A stretch of DNA of 64,000 nucleotides from Domibacillus indicus (GCF_023715895.1 NZ_JAMBOO010000017.1:1-64000), one strand, 5' to 3'. Positions 1 through 8,371 are shown, counted from the stretch's first letter. The notes: generated from the sequence alone by a model not told the origin. Numbers and translations: made by a program.

Positions 1-54
1 GAAGTGCGGCGACGCATGGAGCTGACGAATACTAATCGATCGAGGACTTAATCA
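1..54 (+). rRNA. 23S rRNA, 3' end (partial)
   Basis: The first bases match the conserved 3' end of Bacillus 23S rRNA, including the TACTAATCGATCGAGGACTT block. The gene enters from the left edge and only its tail is present; the exact 3' end is approximate. Confidence 0.95.
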
Positions 55-132
55 AGATTAACAATGGCACGGTATGCCGTTACTTTACAGAGATTATCCA
101 GTTTTGAAGGAACAATTTTGTTCCATACATAG

Positions 133-248
<116 letters not shown>

Positions 249-255
249 AAAAAAG

Positions 256-281
256 AAGAACAGCGTAAGCTGTTCTTTTAC
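256..281 (+). terminator. rrn operon terminator
   Basis: A perfect 9-bp stem (AAGAACAGC / GCTGTTCTT) with a GTAA loop ends in a T-run directly after the 5S gene. Confidence 0.9.
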
Positions 282-375
282 TTTGGAATTATATTCCATG
301 AAACAGCATATGATTTAAGGAAAAGTTATAAAGAAAAGGCAAGGTGCTGCAACAGTCACCTCCTTTTATATAGAT

Positions 376-411
376 AAACACCGCCTGAAATGAAATTCAG
401 GCGGTGTTTTT
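376..411 (+). terminator. rho-independent terminator
   Basis: A perfect 14-bp stem at 376-389 and 396-409 with a 6-nt loop, followed by T residues. No gene is visible between the rrn terminator and this hairpin, so it is either a second rrn terminator or the orphaned end of a lost gene. Confidence 0.85.
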
Positions 412-488
412 GTATTTGAATTGCTATTCCCTGTTTTAGAATTGTGAAATTAAGGGTTCTTATTTAGTTAAGGGCGGAGCTTTCGATA

Positions 489-602
489 TGCACAACATTA
501 AGAATATCACTATGATTGCATTATATACAGCTGTTATGCGTACGAAAACGAAGAAAGCCCGCAATCTGGTCGGATTCTACAATGGCATATTGGATAAATA
601 AG
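489..602 (+). CDS. small hypothetical protein (37 aa)
   Basis: ATG preceded by GGGCGGAG. It encodes a 37-residue basic peptide starting MHNIKNITMIALYTAV and ending GFYNGILDK. It is not recognised. The ribosome-site context resembles that of the other small gene at 2907 (GAGCGGAGCTATTGCT before ATG). It lies directly before the tandem hairpin modules at 671-1072 and may be a relic of the same phage-like or element-like gene set. Confidence 0.4.
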
Positions 603-670
603 ATGCTTGACCATTTTGTACTCGAAGGTTGTGTACGTGTGCTTGCAGAAGAAGCGTGGTTAAACGCACA

Positions 671-1072
671 AAAAAGCCACGGAGGGAGCTCCGCAGCAAA
701 AGACTGATTATGTAACGAAGGTTGAAACTCGCAGGAGGTAGTTGGGGGACTACCCTGACGCTAATTTACCCGCTTTGATGTGAGAATAAACTATAGACGC
801 CAAAAAAAGCCGCGGTGACCGCCGCAGCAAACAAGATGAACTATGTAGAGTTCAGGAGAATGGGTGGCGGGTGTGTGCCACAGGAAAACATTTACCCGCT
901 TCGGCACTAATGTAAACCAAAGAAATAGAAAAAGGCCGCGGTCGCGACTCCGCGGCGGGAAAAGATGAGTAATGATGCAACGACTGGTGAGGTATCCAAG
1001 ATGTTGTGCATCGTTGCATGGTATTTTTTACCCGATCGAAAGAACAATAAACAACAGGGAGGAATTTATAGC
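671..1072 (+). repeat. three imperfect tandem ~125-bp hairpin modules
   Basis: Three units begin near 671, 802 and 931. Each starts with an A-run and a GC-rich hairpin (GCCRCGG...CCGCRGC), followed by A-rich sequence with GATGA or a similar start. A second hairpin follows (GTAG/CTAC, GTGGC/GCCAC, GATG/CATC), then the shared block TTTACCCG and an A-rich tail. In unit 2 the loop of the second hairpin (CGGGT) could pair with the downstream ACCCG as a pseudoknot. Unit 3 runs into the gene at 1073. Function unknown: decayed copies of a small gene or structured RNA elements. Confidence 0.55.
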
Positions 1073-1237
1073 ATGAGGATCTATCAGTTATACAGCGTCT
1101 TAAACAACGAAAATCATTACACTACGTATGTCGGCCCGGACCGTGAGGAAGCCTTTGACAGCGGAGGCAATAACGCTCGCATCCGCGTCTGGATCCACGG
1201 CACCTATGCCGAGGACTATTCGTATGGGAGCGGGTGA
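1073..1237 (+). CDS. small hypothetical protein (54 aa)
   Basis: ATG at 1073 follows a strong GGGAGGA site, which makes it a better start than the in-frame ATG at 965. The product begins MRIYQLYSVLNNENHYTTYV, is hydrophilic and has no recognised domain. Its stop overlaps the GTG of the next small gene (GTGA), so the two are probably translationally coupled. The style of tightly packed tiny genes suggests phage or conjugative-element ancestry. Confidence 0.6.
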   Translation: MRIYQLYSVLNNENHYTTYVGPDREEAFDSGGNNARIRVWIHGTYAEDYSYGSG

Positions 1238-1359
1238 ATAGCAGTCTGTCTACACGCGATCGGACTGAAGAGCTCAAGGAAGGCTTTGAGCGTATGAAAG
1301 AAGACGAAGAAAAGACGCAGCAACGGCTGGATGGAGAACATCCGGAAAGCAATCGTTAA
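1234..1359 (+). CDS. small charged hypothetical protein (41 aa)
   Basis: GTG start overlapping the preceding stop, with GGGAGCGGG upstream. It encodes a 41-residue very acidic/basic peptide rich in E, K and R (TEELKEGFERMKEDEEK), probably one helix. After its stop an open segment without a start codon (about 1368-1478) reads CRRLEGEVTPRRALQSYGDR and ends in a stop that overlaps the next gene's TTG. That segment looks like the remains of a third coupled gene. Confidence 0.5.
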   Translation: MNSSLSTRDRTEELKEGFERMKEDEEKTQQRLDGEHPESNR

Positions 1360-1475
1360 CTATGAGCAAATGTTTGCCGTCGTCTTGAAGGCGAAGTAAC
1401 GCCGCGACGGGCGCTACAGTCTTATGGCGATCGCAACTGCATTATTTTCCGTTTGCTCTGCGAAGAAGCTAATTT

Positions 1476-1610
1476 TTGAGCAAAAAAAAGAAAGTACAAG
1501 CTACCACCCTTGTCCCTTCTCACGTTGGTATTCCTGCTAATCGTGTGGTTATGGTTGACGATGAAGGCAGGTATTTATTTCCAGGTAAAGACGTAATCTC
1601 CAAGCATAAA
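1476..1610 (+). pseudogene. truncated small gene (N-terminal ~43 codons)
   Basis: TTG start overlapping the stop of the preceding open segment. It encodes SKKKKVQATTLVPSHVGIPA and then VVMVDDEGRYLFPGKDV. From about 1611 on the sequence becomes the reverse complement of the ImmA-like repeat, so the apparent 71-aa reading frame is a chimera. The 5' part is likely the original gene, interrupted by that fragment. Confidence 0.5.
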
Positions 1611-1718
1611 AGTCGGCATGCAAAAGTGAAGGGGAAAGATCTTAGCTCGCCACTCTTGCAGCTGGAAAAAGGGAAGGGCAGTAGGGTTTAATTACCTGAG
1701 TGCCTTAATAGATGAGTA
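1605..1718 (-). pseudogene. ImmA/IrrE-type metallopeptidase remnant, copy 1
   Basis: On the minus strand this encodes HLLRHSGN, a stop, then LLPFPFFQLQEWRAKIF and CMPTFML, which matches the segment just after the zinc-binding helix of ImmA/IrrE (COG2856) proteins. An in-frame TAA replaces the codon that is Gln in copies 2 and 3. Its 5' end is joined directly to the nuclease fragment at 1719-1955. Confidence 0.65.
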
Positions 1719-1955
1719 TCAATTAAGATCATGCGGACTGTTGCTGTTCTTCCTTTATACACAACCTTAACGGTATCACCGTCAACAACTTCTTTAACTG
1801 TCACTTTTGTAGCCGTCTTTGGCAGTGCAGCTTCAGCAGTGCAGCTTCAGCAGTTTGAGACGATAGATCGTTAAATACAGGTGTAAATGATCCAGCTAAT
1901 AATGAAACAGACAGAAGGGACGTGGCAACTGGTTTAAATAATTTCTTTTTAAGCA
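1719..1955 (-). pseudogene. truncated secreted thermonuclease-like gene
   Basis: The minus strand starts MLKKKLFKPVATSLLSVSLL, a signal peptide close to that of the intact nuclease at 23952-24722, and continues into KVTVKEVVDGDTVKVVYKGR. A 14-bp tandem duplication (AGTGCAGCTTCAGC twice, about 1830-1857) shifts the frame. The gene then breaks off after RMILID, where ImmA copy 1 begins. It lacks the catalytic Glu and second Arg of the SNase fold, so it is dead. Confidence 0.85.
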
Positions 1956-2128
1956 TTCTTTTTCTCCTCTTTTAGTAAATTATCTAAGATTATTTTTCTA
2001 TGAAAGAGGACATGTTGCTAGCTTTTTCGTTCGACAAAATATAACAATAAGAGTACTGTTAATTATTCTTTCCTAAATGTACTAATCAAACAGGCAGAAA
2101 CATAAAGCTTTTTGAAGGGGGTACTGCC

Positions 2129-2401
2129 ATGCATTGGATTAAATTTATGATGAAACAATTCCTGAAAGAGCCATTGTGGTTTAAAATACTAATCTCTATC
2201 ACTTTGCTTAGTTCAATTATTTTTAGCAGTTCGTTTTTTTCGGATAATGCCTATTACCAGGGTGGCTCTAAATTAGCTGCAGCTATCTTTTTTTGTGCCT
2301 ATGGTATTAAATTGAGGAGAAAACGTCTGGATTCTATCTTAGTATTTGCTACAGCAATTATATGTATTTTTTTATTCTGGCACAGTATTAAGAATGCTTA
2401 G
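2129..2401 (+). CDS. small membrane protein (90 aa)
   Basis: ATG after GAAGGGGG. About residues 18-36 and 50-88 are hydrophobic, with a positive RRKR turn between them, so two or three membrane segments are likely. No family recognised. A weak terminator-like hairpin (AGCTG/CAGCT then T6) follows at about 2477-2496. Confidence 0.6.
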   Translation: MHWIKFMMKQFLKEPLWFKILISITLLSSIIFSSSFFSDNAYYQGGSKLAAAIFFCAYGIKLRRKRLDSILVFATAIICIFLFWHSIKNA

Positions 2402-2728
2402 TCTTTTCTCTTGATACTATGAGATGGAAAGAAGTTTTTAAACATACCAACAAAGCAAAGCCGTATCAGTTATAGCTGCGTACAGCTTTTTTAATTTATG
2501 CACAAAAGTTCCTTTTTGTTAGGGCTCTGTTAAAGCCCGATGTCGATAAAAGCCCTGTTGTTTCTATGATGCACTATATAGACGTACTGTTGATTAAAAC
2601 GTATCTTTTCAACTCACTTTATCATTGTAAAATTCGCAAGCAGCCTTTGGTTTGCTTTCCAGCTCTGTGGGGTATTATCAGTAAAGTAGCAAGTACTACC
2701 CCCATCTAATGTTAACTCATCTTTTTTC

Positions 2729-2762
2729 CCGAAGATCCTTTGGTTCTTCGGCTCTTTTTTTG
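2729..2762 (+). terminator. terminator hairpin
   Basis: CCGAAGA / TCTTCGG stem with a 9-nt loop followed by CTCTTTTTTT. Confidence 0.7.
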
Positions 2763-2821
2763 CATATTTTTCTACAAAATGGGTATATGAAAATTAGAAT
2801 GACATCTCAGATACTTCGCCT

Positions 2822-2846
2822 AAAACGGGATACATTCCCGTTTTTT
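2822..2846 (+). terminator. terminator hairpin
   Basis: Perfect 9-bp stem AAAACGGGA / TCCCGTTTT with loop TACAT and a T6 tail. Confidence 0.75.
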
Positions 2847-2906
2847 AATGGCTGCTTTTTGCAAGAAAGATTAACAACTACCCACTTATAGAGCGGAGCT
2901 ATTGCT

Positions 2907-3056
2907 ATGAAACAAATAGTAAATATCTTTTCTAATGAATTATCCCTCTTAGCTGACGAATATAGGCGGTGCTCAAACATTACTCTTAAAAAGCAAATCC
3001 AAATAGATATCCAGCTCTTACAGAAAGCAATCGAACTTTGCGAACGGAAAGAATAA
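2907..3056 (+). CDS. small hypothetical protein (49 aa)
   Basis: ATG preceded by GAGCGGAG. The peptide begins MKQIVNIFSNELSLLADEYR and is predicted mostly helical, ending in a charged tail (ELCERKE). Its length and helical pattern recall Spo0E-like aspartyl phosphatases, but I do not see the SxxxD signature clearly, so no function is assigned. A sensor kinase lies 0.7 kb downstream. Confidence 0.45.
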   Translation: MKQIVNIFSNELSLLADEYRRCSNITLKKQIQIDIQLLQKAIELCERKE

Positions 3057-3195
3057 TAGCCAGTATGTTTCATTGGCCTAACTGCTTTATTTTTTGTAGA
3101 TGTGGTCCGTTAACAGTTTCGGTCTAATACTTAATTTCATTTTTATAAAAAATCAACAGTAACGTTTAATAGAGCCTTTATTAAAACAAAACCGC

Positions 3196-3545
3196 CATTA
3201 TAAAAGAGAGGGGAATTTTCGTTACATAGCGCCCATCATTTGAATCTCCTACAAAGCAAGGCGTCTACTGCAAAGAAATATTCAACATTAAATAGCTCTG
3301 GAGCTTTATTGATGGCCAACCTTTTATCAAAGGGCAGATCCAATTTTTCAAGCATAACAGTCGGCATACAGAAATGAAGGGTGAATGTCTTAGCTTGCCA
3401 CTCTTGCAGTTGCACAAAAGGGAAGGGCAGCACGGTTTGATTACCTGAGTGTCTTAATAGATGACAAACCTCCTGAGCGAATTCCTGCCATTGTTCTGCT
3501 TTAGATAAATTTTCATTAACTTGATCATCATAAAAGAAAAACCTG
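3196..3545 (-). pseudogene. ImmA/IrrE-type metallopeptidase remnant, copy 2
   Basis: The longest copy. The minus strand reads WQEFAQEVCHLLRHSGN, then PFPFVQLQEWQAKTFTLHF, CMPTVMLEKL and a further ~35 residues before a stop. The family has HExxH here; in this copy the first His is Gln (QEVCH), so the zinc site is lost, and the N-terminal part of the protein is absent. The same Gln is in copy 3, so the mutation predates the duplication. The downstream flank is also shared with copy 3. Confidence 0.7.
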
Positions 3546-3553
3546 TCACTAAT

Positions 3554-3587
3554 TAGATAAATTATCTATAGGAAAATACGTTATAAT
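3554..3587 (+). promoter_or_regulatory. candidate promoter with palindromic operator for the sensor kinase
   Basis: TAGATAA-A-TTATCTA is a perfect 7-bp-arm palindrome at 3554-3568, in the -35 region of a good -10 box (TATAAT, 3582-3587). The kinase gene starts about 140 nt downstream. The palindrome could bind a repressor; this is inferred from position only. Confidence 0.45.
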
Positions 3588-3730
3588 GTAGCATTTCTAT
3601 TTTTATGTAAGCATTTTTTTGAATTAAAACTTTTAGGGTAGGTAAAATAATAAAACAATGTCTACAATGTATGCAATCGCAGTTAAGTGATAAATAATTT
3701 TTTAGTTTACCCATCAAAAGGGATGGAGAA

Positions 3731-4996
3731 GTGGAGTTGAAATATGTGTCTAAGGATAAAGGAAACTTTAATAAACTTAAGTCAGTTCAAGAGGAATTAG
3801 AGCTATATAAACGATTAGTTACAGAGCTCCCTGTAGATATAGATTATATTGACGAAAAAACAAATATCAGAGTTTTCAAAAATAAAAATGACAGATCTAT
3901 TGTTATGGAAGAAGTTAATGTAGAAGATATCGAAAAAAGCGATTTAGTTTATCCGTCGATTGGATATAAATTTGAGCAGTTAGAAACGTTTTTACAACCA
4001 CTCCTAGATGTAGTACCCCATCACATTGTTTTTATCGATAAGAATGGAATTATCACACTTTGTAACGCACAAACGTTAATTGATTTAAATGAAACGAAAA
4101 AAAACGTAATTGGTAAGAACATTTCTTACTTGTTAAAAATAGAGGAGAAGGATATTAAACTGCTAGAAACACTGAATACTGGGAAAGAATTTTATAACTC
4201 AGAGATTTTAGACTCGAACTACGGAATTATCAATACTAGAATAATATATGATGATAATGGCGATATATTGAGGATCGTTGGTTTTTTTCATTTCTTAAAC
4301 CATTTAAAAGAAGCAGAAAAAATGAATATGATCGGACAAATATCAGCAAGTATTGCTCATGAAGTTAGAAATCCTTTAACAACGGTACGCGGGTATTTGC
4401 AGTTGTTGGGACAAGGAGAGCTAGAGGTAGATCCTAACTTATTTCGTACACTGTTAATACCAGAGTTAGACAGGGCAAATAAAATTATAAACGACTTCTT
4501 GATGGTTTCGAAGCCATCACCAATGACAAAGGAACCTAAGCTAGTAAGTGATTTAGTAGCGCATTTTAAAAGGCTTCTGGACAGTGAAGCTCTTCTTAAG
4601 AAAGTGAAGCTAATTGTAATCGTTAGTGAGGATTTAGAAGGTACGCTCATTCTTATAAATCAAAGTGAACTCATTCAAGTATTTGTGAATTTATTTAATA
4701 ACGCAGTGGAATCTAAAGGAAACAATGACCTGGAGATTAGTTTAGTCTGCACGCAAGAAAAGAATAATATTATTTTTCAATTCAAAGATAATGGGGTTGG
4801 AATAGATGACCAAAAGTTAAAATATATTTTTGACCCTTTTTTCTCCACGAAGGACACCGGAACCGGCTTGGGATTGTCGCTTTCAAAAAAAATTATTGAG
4901 TTACACGGAGGGAATCTTTATGTTTCTAGTACTCCGCATAAAGGAACAGTTTTTACGATTAAAATTCCGATTTATGATATAAAAAAAGCTAAGTAA
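3731..4996 (+). CDS. PAS-domain sensor histidine kinase (sporulation-kinase-like)
   Basis: A 421-residue kinase with a GTG start after GGGATGGAG. Residues about 75-190 form a PAS domain. HisKA follows with the phosphoacceptor in ASIAHEVRNPL (His210), then an HATPase domain with N box (NLFNNAVES), G1 (DNGVGI) and G2 (GTGLGLSLSKK). No membrane segment is visible, so it is probably cytosolic. The H-box and order match the Bacillus KinA/KinC/KinE group that feeds the Spo0F/Spo0A phosphorelay. The N-terminal ~75 residues have no recognised domain. No response regulator lies next to it, which is normal for sporulation kinases. The specific role is inferred. Confidence 0.85.
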   Translation: MELKYVSKDKGNFNKLKSVQEELELYKRLVTELPVDIDYIDEKTNIRVFKNKNDRSIVMEEVNVEDIEKSDLVYPSIGYKFEQLETFLQPLLDVVPHHIVFIDKNGIITLCNAQTLIDLNETKKNVIGKNISYLLKIEEKDIKLLETLNTGKEFYNSEILDSNYGIINTRIIYDDNGDILRIVGFFHFLNHLKEAEKMNMIGQISASIAHEVRNPLTTVRGYLQLLGQGELEVDPNLFRTLLIPELDRANKIINDFLMVSKPSPMTKEPKLVSDLVAHFKRLLDSEALLKKVKLIVIVSEDLEGTLILINQSELIQVFVNLFNNAVESKGNNDLEISLVCTQEKNNIIFQFKDNGVGIDDQKLKYIFDPFFSTKDTGTGLGLSLSKKIIELHGGNLYVSSTPHKGTVFTIKIPIYDIKKAK

Positions 4997-5042
4997 AACC
5001 AGAGACTTTCCAGGGGTAATCAGATTGTCGGATAGCATCAGT

Positions 5043-5079
5043 CAAAGCTGGAGAGATAAAGAATCCAGCTTTGTTTTTT
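5043..5079 (+). terminator. terminator of the histidine kinase gene
   Basis: Perfect 10-bp stem CAAAGCTGGA / TCCAGCTTTG followed by T6. Confidence 0.85.
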
Positions 5080-5195
5080 ATTATGATCTCGGTTATTGAT
5101 AGCTCCCTAAATCTACCGCATTTTCCCCAAGTGATCTTCCGGTGCTTCATTCATCTCTTTAAAGAACAGTTTAGAGACGGTTTATTGAAGATCTT

Positions 5196-5495
5196 CTAAC
5201 TCATAAAAGAGAAGGGGATTTTCCGTACATAACGCCCATCATTTGAATCTCCCAATTTGAATCTCCCAGAGAGCAGGACGCTCTTCCGCAAAAGAGTGTT
5301 CAACATTAGTTTCTCGAGCATAAAAGTCGGCATGCACAAGTGAAGGGTGAAGGTCCCAGCCTGCCACTCTTGTAGCTGGACAAAAGGGAAGGGCGGCACG
5401 GTTTGATTACCTGAGTGTCTTAATAGATGACAAACCTCCTGAGCAAATTCCTGCCATTTCTCTTCTTGAAGTATGTTCTCATTGTTGATAATTCA
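5196..5495 (-). pseudogene. ImmA/IrrE-type metallopeptidase remnant, copy 3
   Basis: The minus strand encodes WQEFAQEVCHLLRHSGN, PPFPFVQLQEWQAGTFTLH and CMPTFMLEKL. Compared with copy 2 it has lost about 45 bp after the EKL codons and gained a 14-bp tandem duplication (GGGAGATTCAAATT). It also carries the zinc-site His to Gln change. The flanks towards 5200 align with copy 2, so this is a duplicated DNA segment and not an independent gene. Confidence 0.7.
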
Positions 5496-5564
5496 TCAAA
5501 AGAAAAAAACTTTCATTAATAAATAAAAAACTCTCTCCGATTAAGAGAGAGTGATACACACACT

Positions 5565-5849
5565 TTATTCGCAAGCAACTCCATCGCCATCGCGGTCTAA
5601 GTGATCCCCAAATCCAGGATCTCCTTTGCGAATTGGTGCAGTACCAGCAGCTCTTACCGCGGAACAGTTTTCATAGAATACACTCTCTACCGCAGGTTCT
5701 TCCTCTTCGACTACCGGTTCGGCGGACGGAAAGGTAGCCGATCCACAGGCGAAGTGATGGATGTTGAATAAATTGTCAATCACTACATAGTCCGTATATC
5801 TAATGTAACGCTGGCACTTCCGGCAAAACATTTTCTCCGTTCGTTTCAC
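5565..5849 (-). CDS. Excalibur domain protein with zinc-ribbon-like N-terminus (94 aa)
   Basis: GTG start with AGGAGCTGATAAC upstream. The C-terminal ~37 residues are an Excalibur calcium-binding domain (YENCSAVRAAG ... DRDGDGVACE), with the DxDxDG loop and two cysteines. The N-terminus has FCRKCQRYI plus a later Cys/His cluster, which could be a small metal-binding ribbon. There is no signal peptide, unlike the other two Excalibur proteins in this window (23952 and 25302). Role unknown; Excalibur domains usually sit on nucleases or surface proteins. Confidence 0.8.
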   Translation of the reverse strand: MKRTEKMFCRKCQRYIRYTDYVVIDNLFNIHHFACGSATFPSAEPVVEEEEPAVESVFYENCSAVRAAGTAPIRKGDPGFGDHLDRDGDGVACE

Positions 5850-5956
5850 GTTATCAGCTCCTAGCCTTTTTCTTCATTATAGAAGATAGACGGATAGTTC
5901 CACTGTAAAGATTGCGTAAATAAAAAGGATTGATGAAAAGTAAAGGATATCGCAAA

Positions 5957-5991
5957 GTAAAAAACAGCCCGGTAAATAAGCCGCGGCTGTT
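5957..5991 (-). terminator. terminator of the amidase/formamidase operon
   Basis: On the minus strand AACAGCC / GGCTGTT closes a 15-nt loop and is followed by a T-run. It lies about 20 nt past the formamidase stop. Confidence 0.8.
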
Positions 5992-6011
5992 TAAGTAAAA
6001 CAGAGAATAAA

Positions 6012-7022
6012 TTATTTGTTCACTAACGCTTTATTTTCAAAAGAACGGGTTGGAGGAGGAAATCCGAAAGCAGAACCGTCTGTGTGGACGACTTCTTCTT
6101 CCCATGGCAAAGCATACTGGCCTTCAACAAGATCCTTCATATAGGTATATGGGCAATCAGAAGCTCCACCTTTTACTGCCACGTAACCTCGATGGCCAAG
6201 CTGATAAATGTTATTTTCTACTGCCCATACTTTGCGCGCTTCTCGTACAAGCGCTGGTCTTACTTCTCCTGTAATGATTTCATCCGGCCGGCCTCCACCT
6301 TTTACGAGGGGCACACCATCAAAATTAATAATCGATCCTTCGCCCATCGAGTCAAAGGTTCCATCGCTGCCACTTAAACAAACGGAGGCAGTGTACATTA
6401 AATTACAAAAAGCATTTGATTGATTGGTAATATCCCATGAATGCCGGATCGGTGCTGTATAGCCGGCGGTTCGGATCATAATATCCGCGCCTTTATAAGC
6501 GCACTCCCGCGCCATCTCTGGAAACATTCCATCGTGGCAGATAATAAGTGCCAGTTTGCTGCCGTTCGGGCCATCGCACACTGGAATTCCTAAATTGCCT
6601 GGTTCCCAAGGTTCAACAGGCACCCAAGGATGTAATTTTCGATAATTTAGTTTGATTTTACCTTTGTCATCAATAATTAATCCTGTGTTATAGGGGTTTC
6701 CATCAGGGTTATATTCCATAATGGAAAAACAGCCCCATATTTTATTTTCTATGCATGCTTTTTGAAAAGCCTGCACTTCAGGTCCGTCTACTTTGCACAT
6801 AATTTCCGGATTCATGTCCATAGAGAGTCCATGCAGTGAATATTCCGGAAATACAACTAGATCCATCGTCTGCTGATTTCTTCTTGCTTTGCCCACAAGC
6901 TCGCACACACGATCTGTCTGTTTTCGAAGATCTTCTTTTGTTTTCACCGTTGGAAGCTGAAGCTGAACTAAGCCGATGACAACTCCATCGGGAGACTTAT
7001 TTAATCCTCCAAGACCACTCAT
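6012..7022 (-). CDS. amiF: formamidase (nitrilase superfamily)
   Basis: 336 residues, the usual length of AmiF formamidases (formamide + water to formate + ammonia). The nitrilase catalytic triad is visible: Glu60 (FPEYSLHG), a Lys in YRKLHPW (129) and Cys162 (IICHDGMFPE). The aliphatic amidase AmiE has a similar fold, but length and motif surroundings fit AmiF better. It is the last gene of a six-gene minus-strand operon and follows the permease by 45 bp. It would release ammonia from the final one-carbon amide of the pathway. Substrate is inferred from family. Confidence 0.88.
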   Translation of the reverse strand: MSGLGGLNKSPDGVVIGLVQLQLPTVKTKEDLRKQTDRVCELVGKARRNQQTMDLVVFPEYSLHGLSMDMNPEIMCKVDGPEVQAFQKACIENKIWGCFSIMEYNPDGNPYNTGLIIDDKGKIKLNYRKLHPWVPVEPWEPGNLGIPVCDGPNGSKLALIICHDGMFPEMARECAYKGADIMIRTAGYTAPIRHSWDITNQSNAFCNLMYTASVCLSGSDGTFDSMGEGSIINFDGVPLVKGGGRPDEIITGEVRPALVREARKVWAVENNIYQLGHRGYVAVKGGASDCPYTYMKDLVEGQYALPWEEEVVHTDGSAFGFPPPTRSFENKALVNK

Positions 7023-7067
7023 TGAAATCCACTTCCTTTTCTTATGCTAATTTCTATATTCCAAAAC

Positions 7068-8333
7068 TCAACCTGCATTTCGAATTTCACCTGCGCTGGC
7101 GGTTTTTCTTGAGAGCAAGGCATAAGCCGCGCCGCCCACAATCATTGCTGCAAAAGCCGTGGATAAAAACGGAGCATAAAATTCCGTAACCAATCCTGCC
7201 AATGAACCAATAAACCAAGCAACAAACGGCTGTGAGCGAAATGATTCGGAAATGTCGGCGTTTTTCCTAATAAACATTTGGTCGATGATAATAATTGCTC
7301 CAATTGGGGGAACAATAATTCCCAACAAATTCAACCATGTAATAAAGTGATTCCAAGCACCTGAAAGGGCAATAACGATACCAATCACACCCAAGACCAA
7401 AGCGGTTGTTCTCATTTTCTTTCCGAGAAGACTTGACCATCCAACAGCTCCGTTGTAGAGGCAATGGGAGCAAACACTGCCTAAATTCAAAAATAATAGC
7501 AATACAGCAATCAGTGAAATAGCTCCGCCTTTTGCAGCAATATATTGAAAAAGGTCGGCATTCTGGCTGGCAGCTGCAGCAATCAGTCCGCCAAATACCA
7601 TAGCCGTCATATTGGCAAAAGGGAAAGCAGTACCTGTTGCAATAATAGATTCTTTTGTATTCTTAGACCATCTATTAAAGTCTCCTGTTAACGTTCCTGA
7701 ATCAATAAATAAAGAAACAACCATTGTAACTGCGATACCCAGATTTAGCGTATTGTTTCCAGCAAAACTTGTAATAGAAGACCAGCCGCCTGCCGATACG
7801 GCATCTCCAACTGCCCAAAGGCCGAAAATGAAGAAGAAAGGAGCGGATAGGGCACCAATATAAGTTAAAGCTTTTACACCTACCAAAGTAACCCCAATGT
7901 ATAAGACCCCTGCGATTAATGTAATCAAAAAGAAGTTAGAGCCAAAAGCCTGATTCATACTGCTGCCTGTTAATCCTGTCTGCACAGCGAACCAGCCGAT
8001 AACAAGAGTAGATAACAAGCCGGATACTATCATTGATCCTTTGCGCCCGAAGGTAATAGCTGATTGCAGAGAAAAGTTATAACCCTTTTTTGTTGCTAAA
8101 ATCCCCAATAGCCCTACATATCCGAATAAGATAAGGTTTCCAAGCAGGATGGCAAGCATTCCTTGCCAAAAACCTAAGGAGGTAACAATGGCAGCACCCG
8201 TTACAGAAGCGGTGATGATCATCGGAAAGCCGATCCATACCAATGACACGGACAATAAACTTTTCCGGGCTTGGACAGGGACAGCGGAACGTTCATATTC
8301 TTCTTCTAAGATCGCTTTTTCGTTTGTACTCAT
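7068..8333 (-). CDS. NCS1-family (purine/cytosine permease-like) transporter
   Basis: 421 residues with about 12 hydrophobic segments and CodB-like features at the start (VSLVWIGFPMIITA, GFWQGMLAILLGN). The ribosome site GGAGG lies just before the ATG. NCS1 proteins import nucleobases, allantoin or hydantoins with a cation. Its place between a biuret-hydrolase-like gene and formamidase suggests that it imports the amide- or ureide-type nitrogen source degraded by the neighbours. The actual substrate cannot be read from the sequence. Confidence 0.85.
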   Translation of the reverse strand: MSTNEKAILEEEYERSAVPVQARKSLLSVSLVWIGFPMIITASVTGAAIVTSLGFWQGMLAILLGNLILFGYVGLLGILATKKGYNFSLQSAITFGRKGSMIVSGLLSTLVIGWFAVQTGLTGSSMNQAFGSNFFLITLIAGVLYIGVTLVGVKALTYIGALSAPFFFIFGLWAVGDAVSAGGWSSITSFAGNNTLNLGIAVTMVVSLFIDSGTLTGDFNRWSKNTKESIIATGTAFPFANMTAMVFGGLIAAAASQNADLFQYIAAKGGAISLIAVLLLFLNLGSVCSHCLYNGAVGWSSLLGKKMRTTALVLGVIGIVIALSGAWNHFITWLNLLGIIVPPIGAIIIIDQMFIRKNADISESFRSQPFVAWFIGSLAGLVTEFYAPFLSTAFAAMIVGGAAYALLSRKTASAGEIRNAG

Positions 8334-8371
8334 TTCTCTGCCTCCTTTAATTGGTTAAATTCTATTTTGAA

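Larger units (their letters stand above)
2402..2906. other. intergenic stretch with two terminators
   Basis: No convincing gene. It contains two terminator hairpins (2729-2762 and 2822-2846). Two mutually antisense reading frames across 2709-3073 have no ribosome site and are treated as chance. Confidence 0.5.

Noticed and set aside
300-375. Possible tRNA gene after the rrn operon
   Set aside because: No cloverleaf or CCA-adjacent T-arm motif found.
2709-3073. Opposed 60-aa and 88-aa frames
   Set aside because: Mutually antisense, cross terminators and lack start signals; the 49-aa gene at 2907 is better supported.
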